Source: Methyloradius sp035460505 (GTDB lineage: Bacteria > Pseudomonadota > Gammaproteobacteria > Burkholderiales > Methylophilaceae). From it: a DNA stretch of 9,875 nt. The stretch covers positions 1 through 9,875 of the forward strand of contig DATHWP010000018.1 in the NCBI GenBank assembly GCA_035460505.1. Direction: 5' to 3'. Numbering within the stretch: the stretch's first letter is position 1; each line of letters starts with the position of its first letter. Below, piece by piece: positions 1-6,658 of this stretch. The notes beneath the pieces were generated by a model, which saw nothing but the letters and a program-made list of their open reading frames with translations, searched no databases and was not told the origin of the DNA. The position numbers and the translations under genes were made by a program.

Positions 1-381
1 ATTCACTTGCCAATCTGGATGCTGCCTTGTGTGATGGTTGCAGCGCACAGTATCAGCCGCTTGGCAGGCGTATTTGTAATTGCAACGCAGGAATATGTGC
101 GCACTAACGGAAAATCCAAGCCATTAGCTACCAAACTGAATGGGTTCGAGTTGTGTATCGCCATGAGCTTCGGTTTATTGCCGTTGCTGCTTTTAAGTTG
201 GCAATCGGCGGTGTGCGGTTTACTAGCCGTGTTTGTGATCTGGTGCTGGTTTAGCCACAAGCTTAAAAAACGCTTGGGCGGATATACGGGTGATTGTTTG
301 GGCGCCATGCAGCAATTGACCGAAATTGCTTTTTATCTCGCAGTGCTAGCCTGGAGTAGCCATTCGTGGAAATTTATCTAG
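1..381 (+). CDS. cobS: Adenosylcobinamide-GDP ribazoletransferase (cobalamin synthase), C-terminal part
   Basis: CobS is an integral membrane enzyme that joins adenosylcobinamide-GDP to alpha-ribazole (or its phosphate), the last assembly step of the cobalamin nucleotide loop. The open frame runs in from the left edge, so only the last 126 residues are present and the start lies outside the window. The segment is strongly hydrophobic with several membrane-spanning stretches. It carries the family's SR motif near residue 19, a YVR...GKSKPLA segment, and the conserved C-terminal KKRLGGYTGDCLGA block, which matches the KRTLGGQTGDTLGA region of enteric CobS. The stop at 379-381 overlaps the start of cobC by 16 nt, which suggests one mRNA and coupled translation. 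cobT is a likely upstream neighbour, but that is inference only. Confidence 0.93.
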   Translation: MHLPIWMLPCVMVAAHSISRLAGVFVIATQEYVRTNGKSKPLATKLNGFELCIAMSFGLLPLLLLSWQSAVCGLLAVFVIWCWFSHKLKKRLGGYTGDCLGAMQQLTEIAFYLAVLAWSSHSWKFI

Positions 382-950
382 TACGTCACACAACGCCAGA
401 GGTCGCCACTGGGATCTGCTACGGACAAACTGACCTAGATGTAGCCGCAAGCTTTGAAGAAGAGAGCAAGCGCTTACATGAGAAGCTAGAACATCTTGTT
501 AACCCAGTCATCTACAGCAGCCCACTACAACGCTGTTTAAAACTTGCCACCGCCACTGCCAAAGCACTTGGACACACTACAATCAATCAGGATGATCGTC
601 TCAAAGAACTGCATTTTGGTGATTGGGAGATGCTGGCTTGGAATGACATCCCACAAGGCCTGATAGAAGTCTGGGCTGAAGACCATGTAATGCAAACGCC
701 ACCCAATGGCGAGTCGTTTCATCAGCTATTTTTACGGGTAAAAGCATTTCTCGAAGAAATCTCTACGGGCAAGGCTGGCTCTGGCGAACCAGTGATTTTG
801 TTCACCCATGCAGGTGTCATCCGCGCATTCACGGGATATGCGCTAGGTTTACCCCTCATCAATGCCTTTAGGCTGCACATCGATTATGCTAGTGTTACCA
901 AAATCATCATCGATGAAAAAGTCATGCGAATTGGCTTTGTAAACAGGTAA
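366..950 (+). CDS. cobC: Alpha-ribazole phosphatase, histidine phosphatase family
   Basis: CobC removes the 5'-phosphate from alpha-ribazole phosphate, or from cobalamin phosphate, in nucleotide-loop assembly. The 194-residue protein has the histidine phosphatase layout. The N-terminal LVRHT motif provides Arg7 and the phospho-accepting His8. SSPLQRC follows with Arg56, then ELHFGDWE with Glu81 as the likely proton donor, and FTHAGVIR with the second catalytic His148. The length is normal for the family. The start is GTG at 366, inside the end of cobS, giving MEIYLVRH; this places the RH motif at the usual distance from the N terminus. The direct link to cobS is why the specific name is preferred over a general phosphoglycerate-mutase-like phosphatase. 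The stop codon is immediately followed by the ATG of the next gene. Confidence 0.9.
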   Translation: MEIYLVRHTTPEVATGICYGQTDLDVAASFEEESKRLHEKLEHLVNPVIYSSPLQRCLKLATATAKALGHTTINQDDRLKELHFGDWEMLAWNDIPQGLIEVWAEDHVMQTPPNGESFHQLFLRVKAFLEEISTGKAGSGEPVILFTHAGVIRAFTGYALGLPLINAFRLHIDYASVTKIIIDEKVMRIGFVNR

Positions 951-2528
951 ATGAGCGAAACCACCCAAAGTAAAACAGCGTCGTTCTCTAAAACAGCCAG
1001 CAAACAGGCCAAGCCTGATGCAGGGACTGTTGCTGCCAAGAAAAACGCTAATGCGTTATCAATTCATGAACACAATCAGCGTGGTGCGGAGTTACTTGCT
1101 CTAAGTGATTTTAAGTCAGCGCTTGCAAGCTTTAACGAAGCCATTGCTATCAATGCAAATAATCTGGAAGCTTATATAGGCGCTGGTCGCGCTCTGACTG
1201 CGCTTAAAAATTATGACTACGCAATTGCGCATCTTCAATACGCGGTTGGGCTAAAGCCAGATGATGCTGCAGCGCATCACTTTCTGGCGGTCGCTTTGCA
1301 AAAAGCGAGACAGTTTGATGCGGCAATATTGAGCTATCAGCGATCTATTGAACTCAAGCCTGAAGACGTAGCTTCTTACCTGAACCTAGCCAATACACTC
1401 GCCGAGGCAGATCGCCATCAAGATGCGCTGGACATCTATGATGGTGTGATCGCACACAAACCCGACGATGCAATGGCATACAACAATCGCGGTAATTTAT
1501 ATTTGGACTGCAAATACGTCGATGAGGCGCTGGCCGACTACGACAAAGCCTTGGTAATTGCGCCTAATGAGATGAAATTTATCTGGAACAAGGCGCTTTT
1601 GAAGCTGTTGATGGGCGACTTTGAAACAGGCTGGCAATTGTATGAATACGGCTTTAAGACCGAGGGATTTGCCCGTGGCGTGAGAAAACAATGTCCGCAA
1701 CCTGCATGGCTGGGCGATTTTTCGATTGAGGGTAAACGCATCGTCCTTTATGCAGAGCAGGGCTATGGCGATGTGATGCAGTTCGTGCGATATGCGCCTA
1801 TGGTAGCGGCACTTGGCGCTGAAGTGATTCTGGAAGTACCTAGGCCATTGGTCAAACTGATTGAGACGATGAAGGGTGGTTTAAAGGTGATTGCGCAAGG
1901 TGAAGCGTTTACCGACTTTGATGCCCATTGCCCACTCATGAGTTTGCCATTGGTGTTCAAAACAATGCTTGAAACGGTGCCTGTGGATGTGCCTTACCTG
2001 TTTGCAGATCAAGAAAAAACAGCTGATTTTGCGTTTGCAGATAAGCAGAAATTGCAGGTCGGCTTGGTCTGGTCTGGCTCGACCACCCACAATAACGACC
2101 ATAGGCGCAGTATTCCATTGGTGACGTTGCAGCCCTTACTTGATTTGCCTGTTACTTTTCACAACCTGCAAAAAGAGGTTAGAGCGAATGACCAACTGGT
2201 GCTTGATCAATTGCCCCAGATAAAATCTTACAGTGAACGCCTGCATGACTTTACTGATACTGCCGCTCTCATTGCACAATTGGACTTGGTGATTACAGTA
2301 GATACCTCAGTGGCGCATCTGGCAGGTGCGATGGGCAAAACTGTGTGGATATTGTTGCCGTATGTACCTGATTATCGCTGGTTGCTGGATACTGAAATAT
2401 CTCCGTGGTATCCAACTGCTAGATTATTCAGGCAGCCTTCAGTTGGTGACTGGCAAGCGGTAGTAGCTGAGTTACTTACTGCGCTGCAAGCTCTCATAAA
2501 TCAAACTTCATCGAAGAATGCACCATGA
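951..2528 (+). CDS. TPR-repeat protein with C-terminal GT9-like glycosyltransferase domain (paralogue 1)
   Basis: The protein has 525 residues. Residues 1-35 are a low-complexity Lys/Ala/Ser/Thr-rich leader with no signal peptide. Five 34-residue tetratricopeptide repeats follow (about 41-208), plus a half-repeat cap ending in a GWQLYEYGF segment (about 226-235). The C-terminal domain (about 260-515) resembles heptosyltransferase-type GT-B folds. It has an EQGYGD glycine-rich loop (269-274), VGLVWSGS (370-377) and the signature DTSVAHLAGAMGK (451-463), which in GT9 enzymes lies in the sugar-nucleotide-binding half. The acceptor and donor are unknown; TPR-GT proteins of this type are usually suspected of protein or surface-polymer glycosylation. 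The ATG directly abuts the cobC stop, and its stop overlaps the next ATG by 4 nt. Nothing links it biochemically to cobalamin. Confidence 0.88.
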   Translation: MSETTQSKTASFSKTASKQAKPDAGTVAAKKNANALSIHEHNQRGAELLALSDFKSALASFNEAIAINANNLEAYIGAGRALTALKNYDYAIAHLQYAVGLKPDDAAAHHFLAVALQKARQFDAAILSYQRSIELKPEDVASYLNLANTLAEADRHQDALDIYDGVIAHKPDDAMAYNNRGNLYLDCKYVDEALADYDKALVIAPNEMKFIWNKALLKLLMGDFETGWQLYEYGFKTEGFARGVRKQCPQPAWLGDFSIEGKRIVLYAEQGYGDVMQFVRYAPMVAALGAEVILEVPRPLVKLIETMKGGLKVIAQGEAFTDFDAHCPLMSLPLVFKTMLETVPVDVPYLFADQEKTADFAFADKQKLQVGLVWSGSTTHNNDHRRSIPLVTLQPLLDLPVTFHNLQKEVRANDQLVLDQLPQIKSYSERLHDFTDTAALIAQLDLVITVDTSVAHLAGAMGKTVWILLPYVPDYRWLLDTEISPWYPTARLFRQPSVGDWQAVVAELLTALQALINQTSSKNAP

Positions 2529-4537
2529 AAAATAAATCAGCTAAACGTAGTGCCAATAAAACTCCAGCTTCATCATCTTTGTTAGGGAAAATGCTAGGCA
2601 CGCAAGGCCTTGCTGCTAGCTCACAAAAACAGATAGATGCAAATACTGCGACACAATTACTGCAGCAGGCGATTGATTTTCAGCAGGCAAACAAATTTGA
2701 TCAGGCACTGGCCATTTATCATGAGTTATTAGCAGCACACCCTAATGATTACCGTGTGCTGACGCTCGTTTCCACTGTGCATTTGCACTTGAAAGCTTTT
2801 GAGCAATGCCTGACATACATTACAAAATCCATTGCTATCAACCCCAATCAAGCTGATGCCCATGATATTGCTGGTGATGCTTATACCTATCTCAACCGTT
2901 TTGAAGAATCTGCTGCGAGTTATGAAAAATCAATCGCCCTCAAGCCAGATAATGCTGAAGCGCATTACAACTGCGCCAATGCCTTAAAGCTGGCCAAGCT
3001 TGATGACCAGGCATTAGTCCATTACCAGCGGGTGATTGCCTTAAAGCCTGATTATGCAGAAGCACATCACAATCTCGGCGTCATACTCTGGCAAAAGAAA
3101 CAGTTAAATGAAGCATTGTTATGCTTCAACAAAGCCATTGAATTGATGCCTAAATACGCGAATGCCTATATGAATTGTGGCAATGTATTGGCAGATTTGA
3201 ACAAGCATGAATTCGCCGTAGCGCATTACAACTATTCGATAGAGCTGAACCCTAATCACGCAATTACCTATAACAATCGGGGCGCTGCCCATAACAAACT
3301 GAAAGCGTATGAATTTGCGATGGAGGATTATGCAAGTGCCATTGAGTTAGACCCTAACTACGGAGCGGCCTACATTAATCAAGGTAATACTTTGCTTGCT
3401 CTTGGGCGTCGTGATGATGCTTTGGCTTCTTATAACAAGGCCATGCAAATAGATCCAAATAATTCACAAAGCTATACCAATCGCGGCAATCTGCATCTTG
3501 ATAATCAAGAGTTTGCGCTAGCGATAGCAGACTACGATCATGCCAGCGAATTAGCCCCCGACAATGCCACTTGTTTGTGGAACAAAGCCATCATTAAGAT
3601 ATTGCAGGGTGAATATGAAGAAGGCTGGCACTTGTATGAGTATGGTTGGGATGCAGAAGGCCCACCGCGCGGCCACAGAAAACCTTATGGACAGCCTAAT
3701 CTGGTGGGTAATGATCCAAAAGCGCCTCATGTATCGAAAGAGGCATTAGTTGGTAAGCGTGTGATGCTTCATGCTGAACAAGGGTTGGGGGACGCTATCC
3801 AGTTTGCACGCTATGCCCCCATGGTAGAAGCGCTTGGCGCCAAGATCATTCTTAACGTGCACAAGCCCCTGCTTGGTTTGATGCGTACCTTGTCACCATA
3901 TTATCAGCTTATCGAAAAAGAGCAGGAATATGCCGAATTTGATTATCACTGTGCGCTGATGAGCTTACCCTTTTATTTCAAGACAACTGTAGATACTGTC
4001 CCTGCACAAGTGCCTTATCTGGCAGTGGATCAATCTAAAAAATCTGGGTTGACGCTGGCTGAAAAGAAAAGCTTGCGTGTAGGCCTCGTGTGGTCAGGTT
4101 CAGTCAGCCATACCAAAGACTATAAACGGAGTATTCCGCTTGCTCAGTTAGCGCCTTTGATGCAATTGCCAATTGAATTTCATGGACTGCAAAAAGAGAT
4201 CAGGCCCAATGATCAAGTGACGCTGGATGCAGGCATGCCGATACAACTACATATCGCCGAGCTGAATGATTTTACGGATACCGCAGCATTGATTGACGAA
4301 ATGGATGTAGTGATTTCAGTGGATACTTCAGTGGCCCATTTGGCTGGTGCAATTGGCAAGCCAATATGGATTTTATTGCCAGTCGTACCAGATTACCGCT
4401 GGTTGCTTGATCGCGCGGATTCGCCTTGGTACCCCACTGCAAAACTTTTCAGGCAAAAAACTATTGGGGATTGGGGTAGCGTGATTGCCGAGGTTAAGAT
4501 TGCACTAGAAGCGTTAGTGAATCAATCTAACCCTTGA
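2525..4537 (+). CDS. TPR-repeat protein with C-terminal GT9-like glycosyltransferase domain (paralogue 2)
   Basis: This 670-residue paralogue of the preceding protein starts with an ATG that overlaps the upstream stop (ATGA), indicating translational coupling. After a basic, Ser/Ala-rich leader (1-40) come about nine TPR units (about 44-350) and the same half-repeat cap with GWHLYEYGW (367-375). The glycosyltransferase-like domain spans about 409-665, with EQGLGD (418-423), VGLVWSGS (519-526), DTSVAHLAGAIGK (600-612) and PDYRWLLDR (622-630). Compared with paralogue 1 it has about four more TPRs and a roughly 10-residue insertion between the TPR cap and the catalytic-like domain. Over the last 260 residues most motifs and much of the intervening sequence match paralogue 1, so tandem duplication followed by TPR gain or loss is likely. 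Substrate unknown. Its 3' end overlaps the convergent cobU by 11 nt. Confidence 0.88.
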   Translation: MKNKSAKRSANKTPASSSLLGKMLGTQGLAASSQKQIDANTATQLLQQAIDFQQANKFDQALAIYHELLAAHPNDYRVLTLVSTVHLHLKAFEQCLTYITKSIAINPNQADAHDIAGDAYTYLNRFEESAASYEKSIALKPDNAEAHYNCANALKLAKLDDQALVHYQRVIALKPDYAEAHHNLGVILWQKKQLNEALLCFNKAIELMPKYANAYMNCGNVLADLNKHEFAVAHYNYSIELNPNHAITYNNRGAAHNKLKAYEFAMEDYASAIELDPNYGAAYINQGNTLLALGRRDDALASYNKAMQIDPNNSQSYTNRGNLHLDNQEFALAIADYDHASELAPDNATCLWNKAIIKILQGEYEEGWHLYEYGWDAEGPPRGHRKPYGQPNLVGNDPKAPHVSKEALVGKRVMLHAEQGLGDAIQFARYAPMVEALGAKIILNVHKPLLGLMRTLSPYYQLIEKEQEYAEFDYHCALMSLPFYFKTTVDTVPAQVPYLAVDQSKKSGLTLAEKKSLRVGLVWSGSVSHTKDYKRSIPLAQLAPLMQLPIEFHGLQKEIRPNDQVTLDAGMPIQLHIAELNDFTDTAALIDEMDVVISVDTSVAHLAGAIGKPIWILLPVVPDYRWLLDRADSPWYPTAKLFRQKTIGDWGSVIAEVKIALEALVNQSNP

Positions 4538-5054
4538 GCTTTAACGGCAATCCCGCCGCGACAAAAAACACTTCATTGCATAAGGCAGCAACGGCCTGAT
4601 TCAGCCTGCCAGCTTCATCCTGAAATTGGCGATTGATTTCGCCAAGCGGCACTATGCCCATGCCGACTTCATTGCTGACGAATATGATTTTTCCAGGCAG
4701 TGTGGGTAATACTGCTAGTAACGCGGCACGTTCAGCTTGCCAATCTACGCCTTCTGGAGGGGCGCATTCAGGGCAGATGCACTGGGCGAGCCACAAAGTT
4801 AAGCAATCTACGATCAGGCAATGATCTGGTGCCGCTTTAGCTTTTAAAGTGGCAGCGAGTTGATGCGGTACTTCCACAGTCTTCCAATGCTTAGCACGGC
4901 GGCTTTTGTGATGCGCCACTCGCTCACCGAACTCGCTATCATAGACTTGTGCTGTGGCGATGTAAGTAACTGCTAGATCACTTTCCGTCGCTATTTTTTC
5001 GGCATAAGCACTTTTGCCAGAGCGCGCGCCACCTAATATCAAGCTTGTCGTCAT
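4527..5054 (-). CDS. cobU: Bifunctional adenosylcobinamide kinase / adenosylcobinamide-phosphate guanylyltransferase
   Basis: This enzyme (also called CobP) phosphorylates adenosylcobinamide and then transfers GMP to make adenosylcobinamide-GDP, the substrate of CobS. The 175-residue protein starts with a P-loop, GGARSGKS (8-15). YIATAQ follows, then RVAHHKSRR, whose His48 corresponds to the histidine that is guanylylated in the enteric enzyme. Next come HWKTVEVP, the Walker-B-like CLIVDCLTLWL (Asp83), SNEVGMGIVP (127-136) and FQDEAGRLNQ (144-153). Length is normal. A CICPEC pair of cysteines (92-97) sits in the variable region; its meaning is unknown. The ATG at 5054 has no clear Shine-Dalgarno sequence. 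The gene lies 35 nt downstream of the btuF-like gene on the same strand, so the two are probably cotranscribed. Confidence 0.95.
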   Translation of the reverse strand: MTTSLILGGARSGKSAYAEKIATESDLAVTYIATAQVYDSEFGERVAHHKSRRAKHWKTVEVPHQLAATLKAKAAPDHCLIVDCLTLWLAQCICPECAPPEGVDWQAERAALLAVLPTLPGKIIFVSNEVGMGIVPLGEINRQFQDEAGRLNQAVAALCNEVFFVAAGLPLKLKG

Positions 5055-5089
5055 GTGGAGGAGTTCTTCATTTAATTTTCAGTCGGGGT

Positions 5090-5914
5090 TTAGCCCCAGT
5101 GTTTGCCATGGGCTTGCTTAACGCCCCATTGCTGAATAATAGTTTGCAACTGTTTGAGCCCATGCGTAATCACAGAAGGCCCAGGCTGCAGAATATCTGC
5201 CGATTTTATTTCTCGTACAAAGCCGTTTTGCACTGCGGGTATCACATCCCAACCTGGTCGTGCCATGACTTGCTCAGGCTGAAATTTTTTACCACACCAC
5301 GAGCCTATAATGATGTCGGGCATGCGCTCAACGACTTGGTTTGAATCAGCAATAATGCGCTCTTTGGCCGATGTGTGCATTGATAAATCGGCAAAGCAAT
5401 CTTCGCCACCTGCGATCTTGATAAGATCAGCCACCCAGCGGATGCCGCTGATTAATGGGTCATTCCATTCTTCAAAATATACCTTTGGTTTAGCAGGCAG
5501 GTACAGCGCAGTTTCTTCAACACGTTCGATAGTTGTTTGCAATTCTTTGACCAATGCGGCAGCTTTTTCTGGCACGCCGACTATCCCACCCAGCGTAGTC
5601 ACCATGCGCAAAATATCATCGACTGAGCGCTGGTTAAATACGTGCACTTCAATACCAGCCTTAATCAAGGCAGCGGCTATATCGGCCTGTAAGTCAGAAA
5701 AAGCTAATACCAAGTCTGGTTTTAAATCTAGAATCTTATCGATTTTGGCGCTGGTAAATGCCGATACTTTGGGCTTCTCCCGCCGTGCGATAGCTGGCCT
5801 AGTTGTAAAGCCTGAGATGCCGACAATGCGCGCCTGCTCGCCGAGTAGATACAAGACTTCAGTAGTCTCGGTCGTCAGGCAAACAATGTGTTGATATTGA
5901 TGAATACCAGTCAA
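5090..5914 (-). CDS. BtuF-like cobalamin/corrinoid-binding protein without signal peptide
   Basis: The 274-residue protein belongs to the helical-backbone periplasmic-binding-protein class that includes BtuF. It opens with HIVCLTTETTEVLYLLG, followed by RIVGISGFTTRP. KILDLKPDLVLAFSDLQ (60-76), VHVFNQRSVDDIL (90-102), YFEEWNDPLISG (146-157) and PDIIIGSWCGKK (199-210) are the usual blocks of cobalamin-type members. The start is TTG at 5912-5914, supported by a TGAGGA ribosome-binding site 6 nt upstream. An in-frame TGA lies inside that site, so no longer N terminus is possible and a signal peptide is excluded unless the sequence is wrong. No btuC or btuD gene is in the window. It could be a cytoplasmic corrinoid carrier or a binding protein exported by another route. 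Confidence is high for the family and low for the exact role. Confidence 0.82.
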   Translation of the reverse strand: MTGIHQYQHIVCLTTETTEVLYLLGEQARIVGISGFTTRPAIARREKPKVSAFTSAKIDKILDLKPDLVLAFSDLQADIAAALIKAGIEVHVFNQRSVDDILRMVTTLGGIVGVPEKAAALVKELQTTIERVEETALYLPAKPKVYFEEWNDPLISGIRWVADLIKIAGGEDCFADLSMHTSAKERIIADSNQVVERMPDIIIGSWCGKKFQPEQVMARPGWDVIPAVQNGFVREIKSADILQPGPSVITHGLKQLQTIIQQWGVKQAHGKHWG

Positions 5915-5920
5915 AATACT

Positions 5921-5926
5921 TCCTCA
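5921..5926 (-). promoter_or_regulatory. Ribosome-binding site deciding the TTG start of the btuF-like gene
   Basis: On the minus strand TGAGGA (continuing as AG) lies 6 nt before TTG 5914. Its first three bases (5924-5926) form a TGA in frame with the gene, so the reading frame cannot start further upstream. The next in-frame ATG is only at about codon 104. The TTG start is therefore well supported. Confidence 0.75.
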
Positions 5927-5954
5927 ACTTATTTCAGGGTGAGTCATTACCAAT

Positions 5955-5990
5955 AAAAAAAGCCGCACAACATGGCTGTGCGGCTTTTTT
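5955..5990 (-). terminator. Strong Rho-independent terminator, potentially bidirectional, after the btuB-btuM unit
   Basis: AGCCGCACA (5961-5969) pairs perfectly with TGTGCGGCT (5977-5985) around a 7-nt loop. The 9-bp stem is flanked by six A (5955-5960) on the left and a T-run (5985-5990) on the right, so it could stop transcription in either direction. Its position 15 nt beyond the btuM-like stop fits termination of the leftward btuB-btuM transcript. It also separates that unit from btuF-cobU, which then need a promoter of their own or read-through. No convincing promoter was found in the short space between it and the TTG start at 5914. Confidence 0.93.
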
Positions 5991-6004
5991 GGTTTTAATT
6001 TAGG

Positions 6005-6583
6005 CTAAGCCTGAACAGACTTTCCAACCTGAATCAAGCGGAAAGCCTTAACTGCCAGCCAGAAAGCTGCCATATACATCAAGGTAAACCCAACGTAGGT
6101 CGGCAGATAATTCCAGCCATACTGAATGGTCTCTTGCACGCCATTGTTAGGAAAGCGACCAGAGAACAAGTAGTACGCTTGGGTTGAAATAACGAAGGCA
6201 ACTACAGTAGTAATCAAGCTAATCAATACATATGGCTTAACTGCAAAAGCATCCGCTCTTGAAGCGAGCCACAGACCACCCAGCCACATCGCACCATAAG
6301 CTGGAATCAAACCCCAATAACCGTTAGTCAGGCAAAAGCCTTGCATTGGGTCAAGTACAGCAGCACCAAAATCAATCACAGTCGCTAACACAAAAAATGC
6401 CGCAAACCACCATGCACGCTTAAGATAAAGTCCGCCAAGAAGAAACAAGGCAAGGCTAGCGTCAGGCAAAGATACTGCTGTTAGCACATGGCTGCCGCGG
6501 GTTAGCAGCATGAAAAAAGCAATCAATGCAGCAATTGCGATTGGTTTGTAGCTAATGGTTGGGGTTTTTTGTGTTGAGTTCAT
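6005..6583 (-). CDS. btuM: BtuM-like cobalamin transporter (ECF S-component type, six-helix membrane protein)
   Basis: This 192-residue protein is almost entirely hydrophobic. About six membrane helices can be placed at roughly residues 13-30, 40-54, 57-75, 90-108, 116-139 and 158-182, as expected of an ECF-type S component. It contains exactly one cysteine, Cys84, in a loop reading QGFCLTNGYWGLIPAY. In BtuM of the betaproteobacterium Thiobacillus denitrificans a conserved cysteine near position 80 coordinates the cobalt of cobalamin and supports decyanation, so this is the expected place. RGSH (29-32) followed by LPDASLALFLLGGLYLK is another conserved-looking block. It lies directly downstream of btuB under the same cobalamin riboswitch. 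AAGGA at 6591-6595, 7 nt before the ATG, is a good ribosome-binding site. The name rests on family recall and context, not on a search; another small membrane transporter is possible. Confidence 0.72.
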   Translation of the reverse strand: MNSTQKTPTISYKPIAIAALIAFFMLLTRGSHVLTAVSLPDASLALFLLGGLYLKRAWWFAAFFVLATVIDFGAAVLDPMQGFCLTNGYWGLIPAYGAMWLGGLWLASRADAFAVKPYVLISLITTVVAFVISTQAYYLFSGRFPNNGVQETIQYGWNYLPTYVGFTLMYMAAFWLAVKAFRLIQVGKSVQA

Positions 6584-6628
6584 TTGTATTTCCTTCAGTC
6601 TTGCCTAATATTCAGCAATCATAACATC

Positions 6629-6655
6629 TTGCGGCCTGATTTTCTCAGGCCGCAA
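6629..6655 (-). repeat. Perfect 11-bp inverted repeat (stem-loop) between btuB and btuM
   Basis: TTGCGGCCTGA (6629-6639) and TCAGGCCGCAA (6645-6655) pair perfectly around a 5-nt loop, starting only 3 nt beyond the btuB stop. No T-run follows in either direction, so it is not a standard terminator. It more likely protects the 3' end of the btuB message, or lowers the amount of btuM mRNA relative to btuB by partial termination or processing. Confidence 0.8.
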
Positions 6656-6658
6656 TCC

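Noticed and set aside
2650..3580. Repetitive texture suggesting DNA tandem repeats or CRISPR
   Set aside because: The periodicity is about 102 nt at protein level (34-residue TPRs) with strongly diverged DNA, so it is coding repeat structure and not an array.
5310..5894. Long plus-strand open frame (194 codons) opposite the btuF-like gene
   Set aside because: The minus strand encodes a recognisable BtuF-like protein with a ribosome-binding site; the opposite frame has no family resemblance and is a shadow.
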